NCBI GenBank assembly: GCA_965204775.1
Contig: CBDBFH010000028.1
Location: forward strand, 186,001 to 250,000
DNA: 64,000 nt
From: CBDBFH01 sp965204775
GTDB taxonomy: Bacteria > Pseudomonadota > Alphaproteobacteria > JAPOUT01 > G958296285
Direction of reading: 5' to 3'
Shown here: positions 16,475 through 25,871 of the stretch, piece after piece
Layout: each line of letters opens with the position of its first letter
Numbering within the stretch: position 1 is the first letter of the stretch
Notes under the pieces: model-generated
The model's database searches: none
The model's input: only the letters and a program-made list of their open reading frames with translations
What the model was told of the DNA's origin: nothing
Program-made: the position numbers and the translations under genes

Positions 16475-17201
16475 GGCCGAGCGGGGCCTGCACCCCTTCG
16501 GCGGGGGCCGGGTGATAGGTGGCGAAGAGGCGGTCCCAGCAGCTGAGGACGAAGCCGAAATTGCGGTTGGTCTGCTCTCCGGCGGTTGAGTGGTGGACGC
16601 GGTGCATATCCGGGGTTACCAGCGCGAGGCGCAGGATTCGCTCGGCGGCGGCGGGCAGGCGGGCGTTGGTATGGTTGAAGACGGCCATGCCGTTGAGCAG
16701 GATTTCAAAGACCAGCATGGCCCCCGCCGCCGGGCCGATCAGATAGGCGGCGGCGATTTTCAGACCCATACTGGGCATGATCTCGGCGGGGTGGAAGCGC
16801 AGCGCGGTCGAGGCGTCGACTTCCGGGTCGGCGTGGTGGGCGGCGTGCAGCCGCCAGAGAAGCGGAACCCGGTGGAGCAGGACGTGCTGGCCGTAGATCA
16901 TCAAGTCGAGCAGGATGAGGGCGAGCGCCCATTCCAGCCAGACCGGCCAGTCGAGTCGGTTGAACAGGCCCAGTTCCGCCTGTTGCGCGTGGAGGGCCGC
17001 GCCGACCGCCAGAATGGGAAAGCACAGGCGCAGCAGGATGCTGTTCAGCGCCCCCAGCCCCAGATTGGCCGTCCAGCGCCGGGCGCGGGGCAAAATCCGC
17101 GCCCGCGCCGGGGCGCGCGCCTCCCAGATCATGCACGCGCTCAGGACGGCGAGAAACACGGCCCCCCGCCAGAGCGGCGCGCCTTCCAGCAGGAAACTCA
17201 T
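16377..17201 (-). CDS. Sterol desaturase / fatty acid hydroxylase family membrane enzyme
   Basis: 274-aa integral membrane di-iron protein. Histidine clusters of the family are present in order: HVLLHR (about 106-111), HAAHHAD (about 119-125), and HRVHHS near residue 207, with FNHTNA between. About four to five hydrophobic helices surround them. Family members hydroxylate or desaturate acyl chains, sterols or carotenoids; the substrate cannot be assigned. Its 3' 98 bp overlap luxR on the other strand. Its start overlaps the upstream helicase stop by 4 nt, so it is the second gene of a leftward pair. Confidence 0.9.
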   Translation of the reverse strand: MSFLLEGAPLWRGAVFLAVLSACMIWEARAPARARILPRARRWTANLGLGALNSILLRLCFPILAVGAALHAQQAELGLFNRLDWPVWLEWALALILLDLMIYGQHVLLHRVPLLWRLHAAHHADPEVDASTALRFHPAEIMPSMGLKIAAAYLIGPAAGAMLVFEILLNGMAVFNHTNARLPAAAERILRLALVTPDMHRVHHSTAGEQTNRNFGFVLSCWDRLFATYHPAPAEGVQAPLGLKAARGSQTASPLWLASLPFLPNRRFWKSAGF

Positions 17202-19954
17202 GGACCCGCTCCCAAATCACCGGCGGGGCCAAAAAAGCGGCGGACGATCTCGACCGCCTCTTTGGCGGTGGTGCGCTCGACCTGGATTTGCGCCGGAAAG
17301 GCCGGGGCGAAGCGCTGCGCGAAGCGCCGGTCGAGCAGGACGAAAACGCCCCGGTCGCGCTCGCTGCGGATCAGCCGCCCGAAGGCCTGATGCAGCCGCA
17401 GGCGCACGATCATGTCGTCATAGCGCCGCGCCCCGAAGCGCGCCCGCCGGGCGCGGTGCACAATATCGGGCCGGGCGAAGGGCACCCGGTCGAACACGAT
17501 CAGGCGCAAAGCGCGCCCCGGCACATCCATCCCGTCGCGCAGGGCGTCGGTGCCTAAAAGGCAGCTGTCTTCCTCGGCGCGGAACATATCGACCAGCGTT
17601 CCGGTGTCGATTCCGTCGGCGTGCTGGGCGAGGAGCATCAGCCCGGCCTGGGCCAGCGCCGGGGCAATTTGGCGGTGGGCGGCTTTGAGGCTGCGGATGG
17701 CGGTGAACAGGCCCAGCCCGCCCCCTCCGGCGGCGAGGAGGAGGTCGCGCAGGCGGGCGGCGCGGGCCGGGGCGGCGTCCAGTTCCGGATCGGCGGCCAC
17801 CAGCACCCGCGCAACCCGCCCGTAATCGAAGGGCGAGGCGATCGAGAGCCGCCGGGCCGGTTCGGGCAAATGCTGTGCGCCGGTGCGCCATTCCGCGCTT
17901 TGCCAGTCCGTATTGTCCGCGCCCGGCGCGGCGCGGTCGCACAGCGTGGCGGATGTAATCACCGCCCCTTGCGCCGGGACGAGAACGCATTCGGCAAAGG
18001 GCCGGGTCGGATCGATCCAGTGGCAGTGCAGCCCGATTCCGCTCGGCGCCCCTTGCGTGAAACTCAGCGATCCGCGCGCGATTCGCTCTTCGTCCCCGCC
18101 GCCGATCTGGCCGAGCGCCGCGCGCCAGTCGCGGCTCTGGGCGAGGGCGTGGGTTTCCATCGCCCGGATCGCCCGCTCGATCCGGCTGCGCATCTCGGCG
18201 GGAAGCCCGTCTTCTTCGAGGCGGGCGGCCAGCGCCCCGGCCAAAGCGCGCAGGGCTTCTTCCAGATCGGCCAGATTTTGGGCGAAGGCTTGCGCCGCTT
18301 CGCTCAGTTGCGCATCGGGCCGGTCCAGTTCCACCTCAAGGTCATAGTCTGCCGGACCGGGCCCGGCCTGCGCCAGAATCCGCTCGCGCAGGAGATCAAA
18401 GAACGCCTGCCCCTGCCCTGCTGCGCGTTCTTTGGCATCCCCCGCCGCCAAGCCCGGCGCAGGCAGGAAGCCCGCCTTTTCCCGCACCGCTTCCAGCGCC
18501 TTGCGCGCCGGGCCAAACTCGCCGGTCACATCGCCGATCCGCGCTTCAAGGCCGCCGCGCCCACGCCCCGCGCCCAAAATCCAGACCCGCAGCTCCGCCG
18601 CTCCGGCCCCGGTCAGTTCGATGGCGAAGGCGCTGTCGGCGGCGTCGAACAGGCGGTGGCCTTCGTCGAAGACGTAGTGGGCGCTCTCCCCGGCCCCTTT
18701 CTCCTCCGCCGCGCGCGCGCGGGCCGCATGGGACAAAACCAGCGCGTGATTGGCGATCACCAGATCGGCGCTGCGCGCCCGCGCCCGCGCCCGCTCGACG
18801 AAGCAGTTGCGATAGTAGCGGCAGGCGGCGTGGATGCATTCGCCGCGCCGGTCGGTGTAGCGCGCCGCCCCCGCCCCGGCCAGCGCGGGCAGCCAGGAGG
18901 GAAAGTCGCCGCTCATCAAATCGCCGTCGCGGCTTTCCAGCGCCCAGCGTTCAATCAGCCGGGTCAAAATCACCTGCGCCCCTGTCCGCCGGGCCTGATC
19001 CAGATTGAGCAGGCACAGATAATTTTCGCGCCCCTTGCGCAGCACGACCCGCTTTGCGCGCTCGGCGGGGTCGGGAAACAGGCGCGCGGTTTCGGCGGCG
19101 ATCTGGCGCTGAAGGTTGCGGGTATAGGTCGCAATCCAGACCGGCGCGCCCGCCCGCGCCGCCCACAGGCTGGCCGGGGCGAGGTATCCCAGCGTCTTGC
19201 CGATTCCGGTCCCGGCCTGCGCGAGCACGATACGGGGGGCGTGGGCGTCTTCGCCCCGCCTGTCCGCCGGGGCGAAGACCCGGGCCAGCGCGCGGGCGTA
19301 GTCTTTCTGTCCGGGCCGGGCCGGGCCGGTAGGGAGGAGGAATTGTTCAAGGCGGGACTGGCTTTCCTCCGCCCCGACCGCGACCGCCGCCCCGCCCCGG
19401 CCCGGCGCGGCGCGGCCCGCCGCCGTGCGCTCTTCCCATCGGGGCAGGGCGCGGGCGAAATCGACCGGCTCGCTATCCCCGCCAAGGCGCGCGCATATGG
19501 CCGGGGCCCAGTTCCAGCCGGCCTCTTGCATGGCCTGCGCGGCGGCGGCGGCGTGTTTGCGGCGGGGATAGGCGGGGTCTTCGAGGCGGGCGAGCAGGGC
19601 CCGGCAGGCGCGCTGTAAAAGCGCTGCGGCTTCCGCCGCCGAGTCCGGCGGCGCCAGACCCAGACTCCGGGCCAGTCCGGCGGGCGTCGGCGTCACCGGC
19701 CGGGCCGGGAAGACAAAGGCGAACAATTCCATCAAATCGAACAGGCGGGGCGAAGGGGCCGGGTCCAGGCCCAGGCTGCGGGCGGTAAAGACGCGGTGGC
19801 AGATGAGCAGCGGGCCGCTGCGCCACAGACGGCGCAACCCCTTGTCTGCGGGCGATTCGGGCCCCGCCCCCGGACGCGCCAGCCCTGCCCGCCCCCGAAA
19901 GACGGCCAGCGCGGGATGCGCAGCGTCATGCAACAGCTCGGCGGCGGTGTTCAT
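17198..19954 (-). CDS. DinG/XPD-type ATP-dependent DNA helicase
   Basis: 918-aa SF2 helicase. Walker A is in VLAQAGTGIGKTLGYLAPAS, the DEAH-like box is DEGHRLF, and an Fe-S cluster motif lies between them (a Cys in NYLCLLNLDQ, then CIHAACRYYRNCF with three Cys). C-terminal helicase motifs include LLGTDALRDGMDVPGRALRLIVFDRVPF and LHQAFGRLIRSERDRGVF. This matches the alphaproteobacterial DinG-like helicases acting in repair, R-loop or G4 resolution. The N-terminal about 200 residues (WELAP-type accessory region) are less conserved. Slightly longer than E. coli DinG (716 aa). Confidence 0.9.
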   Translation of the reverse strand: MNTAAELLHDAAHPALAVFRGRAGLARPGAGPESPADKGLRRLWRSGPLLICHRVFTARSLGLDPAPSPRLFDLMELFAFVFPARPVTPTPAGLARSLGLAPPDSAAEAAALLQRACRALLARLEDPAYPRRKHAAAAAQAMQEAGWNWAPAICARLGGDSEPVDFARALPRWEERTAAGRAAPGRGGAAVAVGAEESQSRLEQFLLPTGPARPGQKDYARALARVFAPADRRGEDAHAPRIVLAQAGTGIGKTLGYLAPASLWAARAGAPVWIATYTRNLQRQIAAETARLFPDPAERAKRVVLRKGRENYLCLLNLDQARRTGAQVILTRLIERWALESRDGDLMSGDFPSWLPALAGAGAARYTDRRGECIHAACRYYRNCFVERARARARSADLVIANHALVLSHAARARAAEEKGAGESAHYVFDEGHRLFDAADSAFAIELTGAGAAELRVWILGAGRGRGGLEARIGDVTGEFGPARKALEAVREKAGFLPAPGLAAGDAKERAAGQGQAFFDLLRERILAQAGPGPADYDLEVELDRPDAQLSEAAQAFAQNLADLEEALRALAGALAARLEEDGLPAEMRSRIERAIRAMETHALAQSRDWRAALGQIGGGDEERIARGSLSFTQGAPSGIGLHCHWIDPTRPFAECVLVPAQGAVITSATLCDRAAPGADNTDWQSAEWRTGAQHLPEPARRLSIASPFDYGRVARVLVAADPELDAAPARAARLRDLLLAAGGGGLGLFTAIRSLKAAHRQIAPALAQAGLMLLAQHADGIDTGTLVDMFRAEEDSCLLGTDALRDGMDVPGRALRLIVFDRVPFARPDIVHRARRARFGARRYDDMIVRLRLHQAFGRLIRSERDRGVFVLLDRRFAQRFAPAFPAQIQVERTTAKEAVEIVRRFFGPAGDLGAGP

Positions 19955-20013
19955 GGCCGCGACTTTAGCCTATTTTGAATCCGCTTTTTGTCCGGCGGGA
20001 GGCGGCGCGGGTC

Positions 20014-21594
20014 ATGGACGCCTCGCAAATCAAAACCTGGCCGTTTGTCGAGGCGCGCAATCTCGCTGCCCGGCTTGAGCGCATGGGGCGCGGCGGGGGC
20101 GCGGTTCTGTTTGAAACCGGCTTCGGCCCCAGCGGCCTGCCCCATATCGGGACGTTTGGGGAGGTGGTCAGAACGCAGATGGTCCGGCGCGCCTTCGCCC
20201 ATCTCAGGCCCGGCTGCCCGACGCGGCTGATCTGCTTTTCCGACGATCTGGACGGCTTGCGCAAGGTTCCCGGCAATCTTCCCAATCAGGCGATGCTGGC
20301 GGAGCATCTGGGCAGGCCGTTGTCGCGGATTCCGGACCCGTTTGGAACCCATGAGAGTTTCGCGGCTCACAATAATGCGCGGCTGGAGAAATTTCTGGAC
20401 GCCTTCGGCTTTGACTGCGAGTTCCTGAGCGCCTCGACCTGCTATGAAAGCGGCGGGTTTGACGAGGTTCTGCTGCGCGTCTTGCGCCATCACGATGCGA
20501 TTGCCGGGGTGGTCGGGCCGACGCTGGGGGCGGCGCGGCGCAGGAGTTACAGCCCGTTTCTGCCGATCTGTCCGCGGACGGGCCGGGTCGTGATCGCCGA
20601 GGTCGCGGGGCGGGATGCGCGGGCCGGGACGATTGACTGGCGCGATCCGGAGAGCGGCGCGCTGGTGCGCGGCCATCCGGTGACCGGAGGCGGATGCAAA
20701 TTGCAATGGAAGGTGGACTGGGCGGCGCGCTGGGCGGCGCTGGGGGTGGATTATGAGATGGCGGGCAAGGACTTGCGCGACTCTTTGGGGCTTTCGGGAA
20801 AGATCTGCCGCATTCTGGGGGCGGCGGCGCCGGCGGGCTTTGCCTATGAGCTGTTTTTGGACGGCAAGGGCGAGAAGATCTCCAAGTCGCGGGGCAACGG
20901 GCTTTCGCTGGAAGAGTGGCTGCGCTACGGGCCGGTGGAGGGTCTGGCGCGCTTCATGTATCGCGCGCCGCGGACGGCGCGGCGGCTTCATTTTGACGAG
21001 ATTCCGCGCAGCACCGACGACTATCTGTCCGACCTGGCCGACTGGCGCGGGGCGAGCGAAGCCGAGCGGCTTCACAATCCGCTCTGGTATATCGGGGGCG
21101 CGCGGCGGGGGGAAGCGTGTCCGGTGCGCTATTCGATGCTGCTCAATCTGGCCGGGGCGGCCCATGCCGACAGCGCGCAGACGCTTTGGGGCTTCATTCG
21201 CGCGCAGACGCCGGAGGTCTCGCCGCAGACGCATCCGCTGCTCGACCGCCTGACGGCCTGCGCGCTTCATTACTATGAAGACTTCATTGCCCCGGCGCGC
21301 CGGTTTCGCAAGGCGGGGGAGGCCGAGCGCGGCTGGCTTTGCGATCTGGCCCGGCGGCTGCGGGCGCTGGAGGCGGGCGCGGGGGCGGCGGAGGCGCAAA
21401 GCGCGGCCTATGCGGCGGGCAAGGCGGCGGGCTTTGAGAAGGATTTGCGCGGCTGGTTTCGTTTTCTCTATGAGGTTTTGCTGGGCTACAGCCAGGGCCC
21501 GCGCTTTGGGGCGTTTGCGGCTTTATACGGGATTGAGCGGACGGCGCGGCTGCTGGAGGCCGCCGGGCGCGGCGAGGATCCGGCGCGGGCATGA
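20014..21594 (+). CDS. lysS: Class I lysyl-tRNA synthetase
   Basis: Charges tRNA-Lys with a class I catalytic fold, the archaeal-type enzyme that replaces class II LysRS in many Alphaproteobacteria. 526 aa from ATG 20014. The HIGH-like signature is PSGLPHIGTFGEVVRTQMV and the KMSKS-like loop is EKISKSRGNG. The frame is open from a TTG at 19975, but the extra 13 residues have no family support. It is followed by pyrD with an ATGA overlap and is divergent from the helicase gene (59 bp). Confidence 0.95.
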   Translation: MDASQIKTWPFVEARNLAARLERMGRGGGAVLFETGFGPSGLPHIGTFGEVVRTQMVRRAFAHLRPGCPTRLICFSDDLDGLRKVPGNLPNQAMLAEHLGRPLSRIPDPFGTHESFAAHNNARLEKFLDAFGFDCEFLSASTCYESGGFDEVLLRVLRHHDAIAGVVGPTLGAARRRSYSPFLPICPRTGRVVIAEVAGRDARAGTIDWRDPESGALVRGHPVTGGGCKLQWKVDWAARWAALGVDYEMAGKDLRDSLGLSGKICRILGAAAPAGFAYELFLDGKGEKISKSRGNGLSLEEWLRYGPVEGLARFMYRAPRTARRLHFDEIPRSTDDYLSDLADWRGASEAERLHNPLWYIGGARRGEACPVRYSMLLNLAGAAHADSAQTLWGFIRAQTPEVSPQTHPLLDRLTACALHYYEDFIAPARRFRKAGEAERGWLCDLARRLRALEAGAGAAEAQSAAYAAGKAAGFEKDLRGWFRFLYEVLLGYSQGPRFGAFAALYGIERTARLLEAAGRGEDPARA

Positions 21595-22691
21595 GCCGTT
21601 TTGCGCAGGGCGCCTTCGCCTGCCTGCGTCCGGTCCTGATGGCTCTGGAGCCGGAGCGGGCGCATGATCTGACTTTGCAACTTCTGCGCCGGATGCCGGG
21701 CAAAAGCAGGCGGCGGGTCTTGCCGGCGGGCGCGGCGGCCCGGCTGGAGGTTGATCTTTTGGGTCTGAAATTTCCCAACCCTTTGGGTCTGGCGGCGGGC
21801 TTCGACAAGGACGGGCTGGTTCCCGACGCCATGCTGGCGCTGGGTTTCGGCTTTGTCGAGATCGGCACTGTGACGCCTCTGCCACAGCCGGGCAATCCGC
21901 GCCCGCGCCTGTTCCGGCTGCGCGCGGCGGGGGGCGCGATCAACCGGATGGGCTTCAACAATGCCGGGGCGGCGGCGCTGGCGGCGCGGCTTTCACGGCG
22001 GGGCAGGCGGGGCGGGATCGTCGGGATCAATATCGGGGCGAATGCCGCCAGCCCCGACCGGCTGAGCGACTATGCGGCGGGGGTTGCGCGCTTTGCCCCT
22101 CTGGCCTCTTATATTGCGGTCAATATATCCTCGCCCAATACGCAGGGTCTGCGCGGTCTGCAGCGCGGGGCGGAGCTGAGCGCCCTTCTGGACCGCCTTG
22201 CGCAGGCGCGCAAACAGGCGGCGAAGAGACCGCCCCTTTTTTTGAAAGTCTCCCCCGATCTGACCGAGCCGGAAGCGGCGGCGCTGGCCGCGGGCGCGCT
22301 GGACGGGGGGGTGGACGGACTGATCGCCGTCAATACGACGACGGCCCGGCCCGGTCTGGCCGGTCAGGCAGCGGAATTGCCGGAAGGCGGGCTTTCCGGG
22401 CGGCCTTTGGAGGCGCGCGCAACCCGGATGATCGCGCGCCTGCACCGGCTGACGGAGGGGCGGCTGCCGATCATCGGGGTCGGCGGGATCGAGAGCGGGC
22501 GCGGCCTCTATCACAAGATTCTGGCCGGGGCCTCGCTGACTCAGGCCTATACGGCGCTGATCTATCACGGGCCGGGGCTGATCGGGCGGGCGCTGGCCGA
22601 GCTGGCGGCCTTGCTTGAGCGGGACGGGTTTGCCAATGTGCGCGAAGCGGTGGGCCGCAAGGCCGAAGAGCTGGAGCGAAGCGGCGGATAA
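21591..22691 (+). CDS. pyrD: Dihydroorotate dehydrogenase, quinone-dependent (class 2)
   Basis: Oxidises dihydroorotate to orotate in pyrimidine synthesis, passing electrons to quinone. 366 aa with the FMN-binding barrel: LGLKFPNPLGLAAGFDKDG, then VNISSPNTQGLRGLQ carrying the active-site Ser of class 2, FLKVSPDL, INRMGFNN, and the C-terminal phosphate loop GVGGIESGRGLYHKILAGASLTQAYTALIYHGP. The N-terminal helix (FACLRPVLMALEPERAHDLTLQLLR) is the class 2 membrane-association segment. Start overlaps the lysS stop. Confidence 0.97.
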   Translation: MSRFAQGAFACLRPVLMALEPERAHDLTLQLLRRMPGKSRRRVLPAGAAARLEVDLLGLKFPNPLGLAAGFDKDGLVPDAMLALGFGFVEIGTVTPLPQPGNPRPRLFRLRAAGGAINRMGFNNAGAAALAARLSRRGRRGGIVGINIGANAASPDRLSDYAAGVARFAPLASYIAVNISSPNTQGLRGLQRGAELSALLDRLAQARKQAAKRPPLFLKVSPDLTEPEAAALAAGALDGGVDGLIAVNTTTARPGLAGQAAELPEGGLSGRPLEARATRMIARLHRLTEGRLPIIGVGGIESGRGLYHKILAGASLTQAYTALIYHGPGLIGRALAELAALLERDGFANVREAVGRKAEELERSGG

Positions 22692-22709
22692 CGCCGCAGG
22701 GGGAGTATT

Positions 22710-23738
22710 ATGAATATGGCGCAATTGATGCTGCGCGGGATTTTGTCGCTGCCCGAAGGAATTCTGCTGCGCCTTGCCGGCGGCGCGGCGCTTGAGATTG
22801 ACGGGCGGCGGCTTGATCCGCGCATGCAGTTTCTGGCCACGCAGTTGCGGCGGGGGCCTTCGCTGCCGGAGATGACTCCGGCGCAGGCGCGCGCGGCGGC
22901 GGCGGCGGGCTTCAAAGCGGTCAACGCCGCCCGGCCCGGAGGGGTGGCGGTCGAGGAGGAGGCGATTCCGGGGCCGGGCGGGGCGCTGCCGGTGCGCCAT
23001 TACCGCCCGCAAGGAGAAGCCGGGCGGCTTCCCGGACTGGTCTATTTCCACATGGGGGGCTGGGTGATCGGCGATCTCGACACCTGTGACTCTTTCTGCG
23101 CGCTGATTGCGAAGCGGGCGCAGGCGCATGTGATGTCGGTCGACTACCGGCTTGCGCCGGAGCACAAATTTCCGGCGGCGATGGAAGACGCGATTGCCGC
23201 CTATGAATGGCTGCGGGCCAACGCGGCGGGGCGGGGCGTCGGGGACAGCATCGGGGTTGGCGGCGATTCGGCGGGCGGGTGCATGTCGGCGGTGGTCTGC
23301 CAGGAGGTCAAGCGCCGGGGCGGCATCCAGCCGGCGGCGCAGCTGCTGATCTATCCGGCGACCGATCTGGACTGGCAGGGCGGCTCACTGGATTCCTGCG
23401 CCCAGTGCCCGCCCCTGACTCGCGAGATCATGGAATGGTTCGGCGGTCACTGGCTCAATGAGTCGAAGGAGGCGGCGGAGGTGATGGCCTCGCCGCTGCG
23501 CAGCGAAGACCTGTCGGGACTGGCCCCGGCGATTGTGGTGACGGCGGGCTTCGACGTGCTGCGCGACCAGGGCCGGGCCTATGCCGACAAACTGGCGGCG
23601 GCAGGTGTTGCGGTTGATTATGTCTGCGAAGACCGCCTGGCGCATGCCTTCACGGCCTATATGGGGGTTTTGCCGGGAGCGGGGCGAGCCTGCGAGGCGA
23701 TGGCCGGGAAAATCGGCGCTCTTCTCACTCGCGGCTGA
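22710..23738 (+). CDS. Alpha/beta hydrolase, hormone-sensitive-lipase-type esterase
   Basis: 342 aa. HSL-family features: oxyanion-hole box YFHMGGWVIGDLDTCDSFC (a variant of HGGG), nucleophile elbow GVGGDSAGGCMSAV, catalytic Asp in VVTAGFDVLRDQGRAYADKL and His in EDRLAHAFTAY. The N-terminal cap region is conserved in length. Substrate unknown (short acyl esters likely). A GGGGGAG precedes ATG 22710, 18 nt after pyrD. The last 14 bp overlap the convergent YdjM-like gene. Confidence 0.92.
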   Translation: MNMAQLMLRGILSLPEGILLRLAGGAALEIDGRRLDPRMQFLATQLRRGPSLPEMTPAQARAAAAAGFKAVNAARPGGVAVEEEAIPGPGGALPVRHYRPQGEAGRLPGLVYFHMGGWVIGDLDTCDSFCALIAKRAQAHVMSVDYRLAPEHKFPAAMEDAIAAYEWLRANAAGRGVGDSIGVGGDSAGGCMSAVVCQEVKRRGGIQPAAQLLIYPATDLDWQGGSLDSCAQCPPLTREIMEWFGGHWLNESKEAAEVMASPLRSEDLSGLAPAIVVTAGFDVLRDQGRAYADKLAAAGVAVDYVCEDRLAHAFTAYMGVLPGAGRACEAMAGKIGALLTRG

Positions 23739-24792
23739 AGGTGAGGCGAAGCAGGCGGAGCATCTCCGCCGCGGGCGGGCGGTTGAGGAAAATCTCGGGA
23801 GCCTGGAGGAGACCGCCTTCGGGTCCGAGCAGGGCATAGACCCCCCAATAGCCATACATGGCGCTCGCGTCATTGTAGAGATAGCGCAGATCATGGGCTT
23901 CGATTCGGACTGCGCCGCCGGGGCGCTGATGGATTCGCCAGAAGGTCTGGCGGTCGGCGAACCAGCGGAAGTCGCGATAGAGCTGGGTGCGGGCGAGGGT
24001 TTGGGCGAAAGGATGGGTCTGCTTGGGATAGGCGCTCCAGAGGATTGGCCGTCCGTTGAGGGGTGACCAGTATCCGATTCGGTAGGCGTCGGCGGTTTCG
24101 GCGGTGATGCGGCGCAGCCAGGGCTGGAGGAGGACGGGATAGGCGTGGATTTGGACGAAACCGGCCTCGCGGCGTTCGAGGTCGCTGCGGGCTTCTTCGA
24201 GGGCGCGCAGATTGATTCCCCAGCCATAGGTTTGCCAGACGAGGGTGAGGAGCAGGGCGATGCCGCCGATGCTGGCCGGGGAGAGGCGGGGCTGGGGGCG
24301 GCGGGCGGCGCGCAGTCCCAGGGCGAGGGCGGCGATCAGGATGGCGGTATAGACGAGGTCGATGATCGGCAGGGCGTTGACGGCGAAGCGGGCGCGCGAG
24401 AGGGGAGCGAGGAGTTGGGTTCCATAGGCGGTCATCAGGTCGAGCCAGGCGTGGCTGGTGAAGGCGAGGACGCCCAGCCACAGCCAGGCGGACAGGGCGG
24501 CGGGCGCGCCGAGGTGAGAGAGAGCCGGGCGGGTTTTGGCCCGGCTGCGGTAAAACAGCCAGCACAGCGCACCGAGGGCGGCGCCGAAGAAGGGCCCGGC
24601 GACGACCGAATGGGTGATGGCGCGGTGATAGAGCCAGGTGTCGACCGGACCGCCGGTGGAGATGACGACGTCGAGATCGGGGGCGGCGGCGATCAGGGCG
24701 CCGGCGGCGGCGGCGCGGGCGGTTCCCAGTTGCCGGGAGAATCCGGCCTGGCCGAGGACGGCGCCGAACAGCGTTTGGGTTACCGGATCCAT
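23725..24792 (-). CDS. YdjM/DUF457-type membrane-bound metal-dependent hydrolase
   Basis: 355 aa. The N-terminus MDPVTQTLFGAVLGQAGFSRQLGTARAAAAGALIAAAPDLDVVI with LYHRAITHSVVAGPFFGAALG is the signature of the LexA-regulated YdjM/YbcI-type inner-membrane family (predicted metal-dependent hydrolase; His and Asp likely metal ligands). About four to five transmembrane helices fill residues 1-210 and a soluble C-terminal domain follows. Biochemical function is not established for the family. Confidence 0.88.
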   Translation of the reverse strand: MDPVTQTLFGAVLGQAGFSRQLGTARAAAAGALIAAAPDLDVVISTGGPVDTWLYHRAITHSVVAGPFFGAALGALCWLFYRSRAKTRPALSHLGAPAALSAWLWLGVLAFTSHAWLDLMTAYGTQLLAPLSRARFAVNALPIIDLVYTAILIAALALGLRAARRPQPRLSPASIGGIALLLTLVWQTYGWGINLRALEEARSDLERREAGFVQIHAYPVLLQPWLRRITAETADAYRIGYWSPLNGRPILWSAYPKQTHPFAQTLARTQLYRDFRWFADRQTFWRIHQRPGGAVRIEAHDLRYLYNDASAMYGYWGVYALLGPEGGLLQAPEIFLNRPPAAEMLRLLRLTFSRE

Positions 24793-24878
24793 GAAAGCGG
24801 TCGTTCCTGGTCTTGTGCGCAGAGCGGGCGGCGGGCATTCTAGGCGGCGGCGCAGAGCAAGGCAAAGGGAGAGGCGCG

Positions 24879-25871
24879 ATGCGGGCGATGCGGGTGCGGG
24901 GGCTGTCGGCGGACCTGTCCAGCCTGAGACTGGAGGAGGTCGAACTGCCGCCGCCGGGCGCAGGCGAGGTGCGGGTGCGGATTCGGGCCTGCGGGGTCAA
25001 TTTTCCCGATATCTTGATGGTTCAGGGCAAATATCAGCACAAACCGGCCCTGCCCTTTTCGCCGGGGATGGAGTTTTCCGGCGAGGTGCTGGCGGGCGGC
25101 GGCGGGTTCCGGCCCGGCGATGGGGTGATCGGCGGCTTCACCCATGGCGGCTTTGCCGAGGAGGTCAATGCCCCGGCGGCCTCGCTGCGCCCCAAACCGC
25201 CGGGCCTGTCATGGGAGGCGGCGGCGGCGTATTCGGTGGCCTGGCTGACCGCCTATGTCTCTTTGGTCCGGCGCGGGGCTTTGCAAAAGGGCGAGACGCT
25301 GCTGGTTCATGGCAGCGCCGGGGGCGTCGGGCTGGCGGCGGTCGAGCTGGGCAAGATTTTGGGGGCGCGGGTGATCGCGACGGCGTCCTCGGACGAAAAG
25401 CTGCGGATCGTCAAGCAACGCGGGGCCGATCATGTTCTGAATGTGCGGGGCGGCTTTCGCGAGCAGGTCAAGGCGCTGACCGGGGGGCGGGGGGCGGATG
25501 TGATTTACGATCCGGTCGGCGGCGATGTGTTTGACGAGTCGGTGCGCTGCATTGGCTGGAACGGGCGTCTTTTGGTGGTGGGTTTTGCCGGGGGCCGGAT
25601 TCCGGAGATTGCGGTCAATCTGCCTTTGATCAAAGGCTTTTCGGTGGTCGGGGTTCGGGCGGGCGAATATGGGCGGCGTGATCCGGAGAGGGGGGCGGAA
25701 GATCGCGCGCTGATTGACCGGTGGGCGGCGCAGGGTCTGATTCGGCCTTACATCTGCCGGCGCTTCCGGCTGGAGGAGGCCGGGGCGGCGCTGGCCCTGC
25801 TGGCCGAACGCCAGGTGGTCGGCAAGGCGGTGATCGTGATGGAAGGAGCCGGATCAGCCGGCGGGGCTTGA
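24879..25871 (+). CDS. NADPH:quinone oxidoreductase-like zinc-independent MDR protein
   Basis: 330 aa from ATG 24879, which has AAAGGGAGAG upstream; an in-frame ATG at 24813 lacks this. Medium-chain dehydrogenase/reductase fold: GroES-like domain (NFPDILMVQGKYQHKPALPFSPGMEFSGEVL), then nucleotide-binding LLVHGSAGGVGLAAVELGKILGARVIATAS. No zinc-binding cysteines, and AAAYSVAWLTAYVSLVRRG fits the quinone reductase/CRYZ subgroup. Role probably reduction of quinones or enones. The last 18 bp overlap the convergent isochorismatase-like gene. Confidence 0.9.
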   Translation: MRAMRVRGLSADLSSLRLEEVELPPPGAGEVRVRIRACGVNFPDILMVQGKYQHKPALPFSPGMEFSGEVLAGGGGFRPGDGVIGGFTHGGFAEEVNAPAASLRPKPPGLSWEAAAAYSVAWLTAYVSLVRRGALQKGETLLVHGSAGGVGLAAVELGKILGARVIATASSDEKLRIVKQRGADHVLNVRGGFREQVKALTGGRGADVIYDPVGGDVFDESVRCIGWNGRLLVVGFAGGRIPEIAVNLPLIKGFSVVGVRAGEYGRRDPERGAEDRALIDRWAAQGLIRPYICRRFRLEEAGAALALLAERQVVGKAVIVMEGAGSAGGA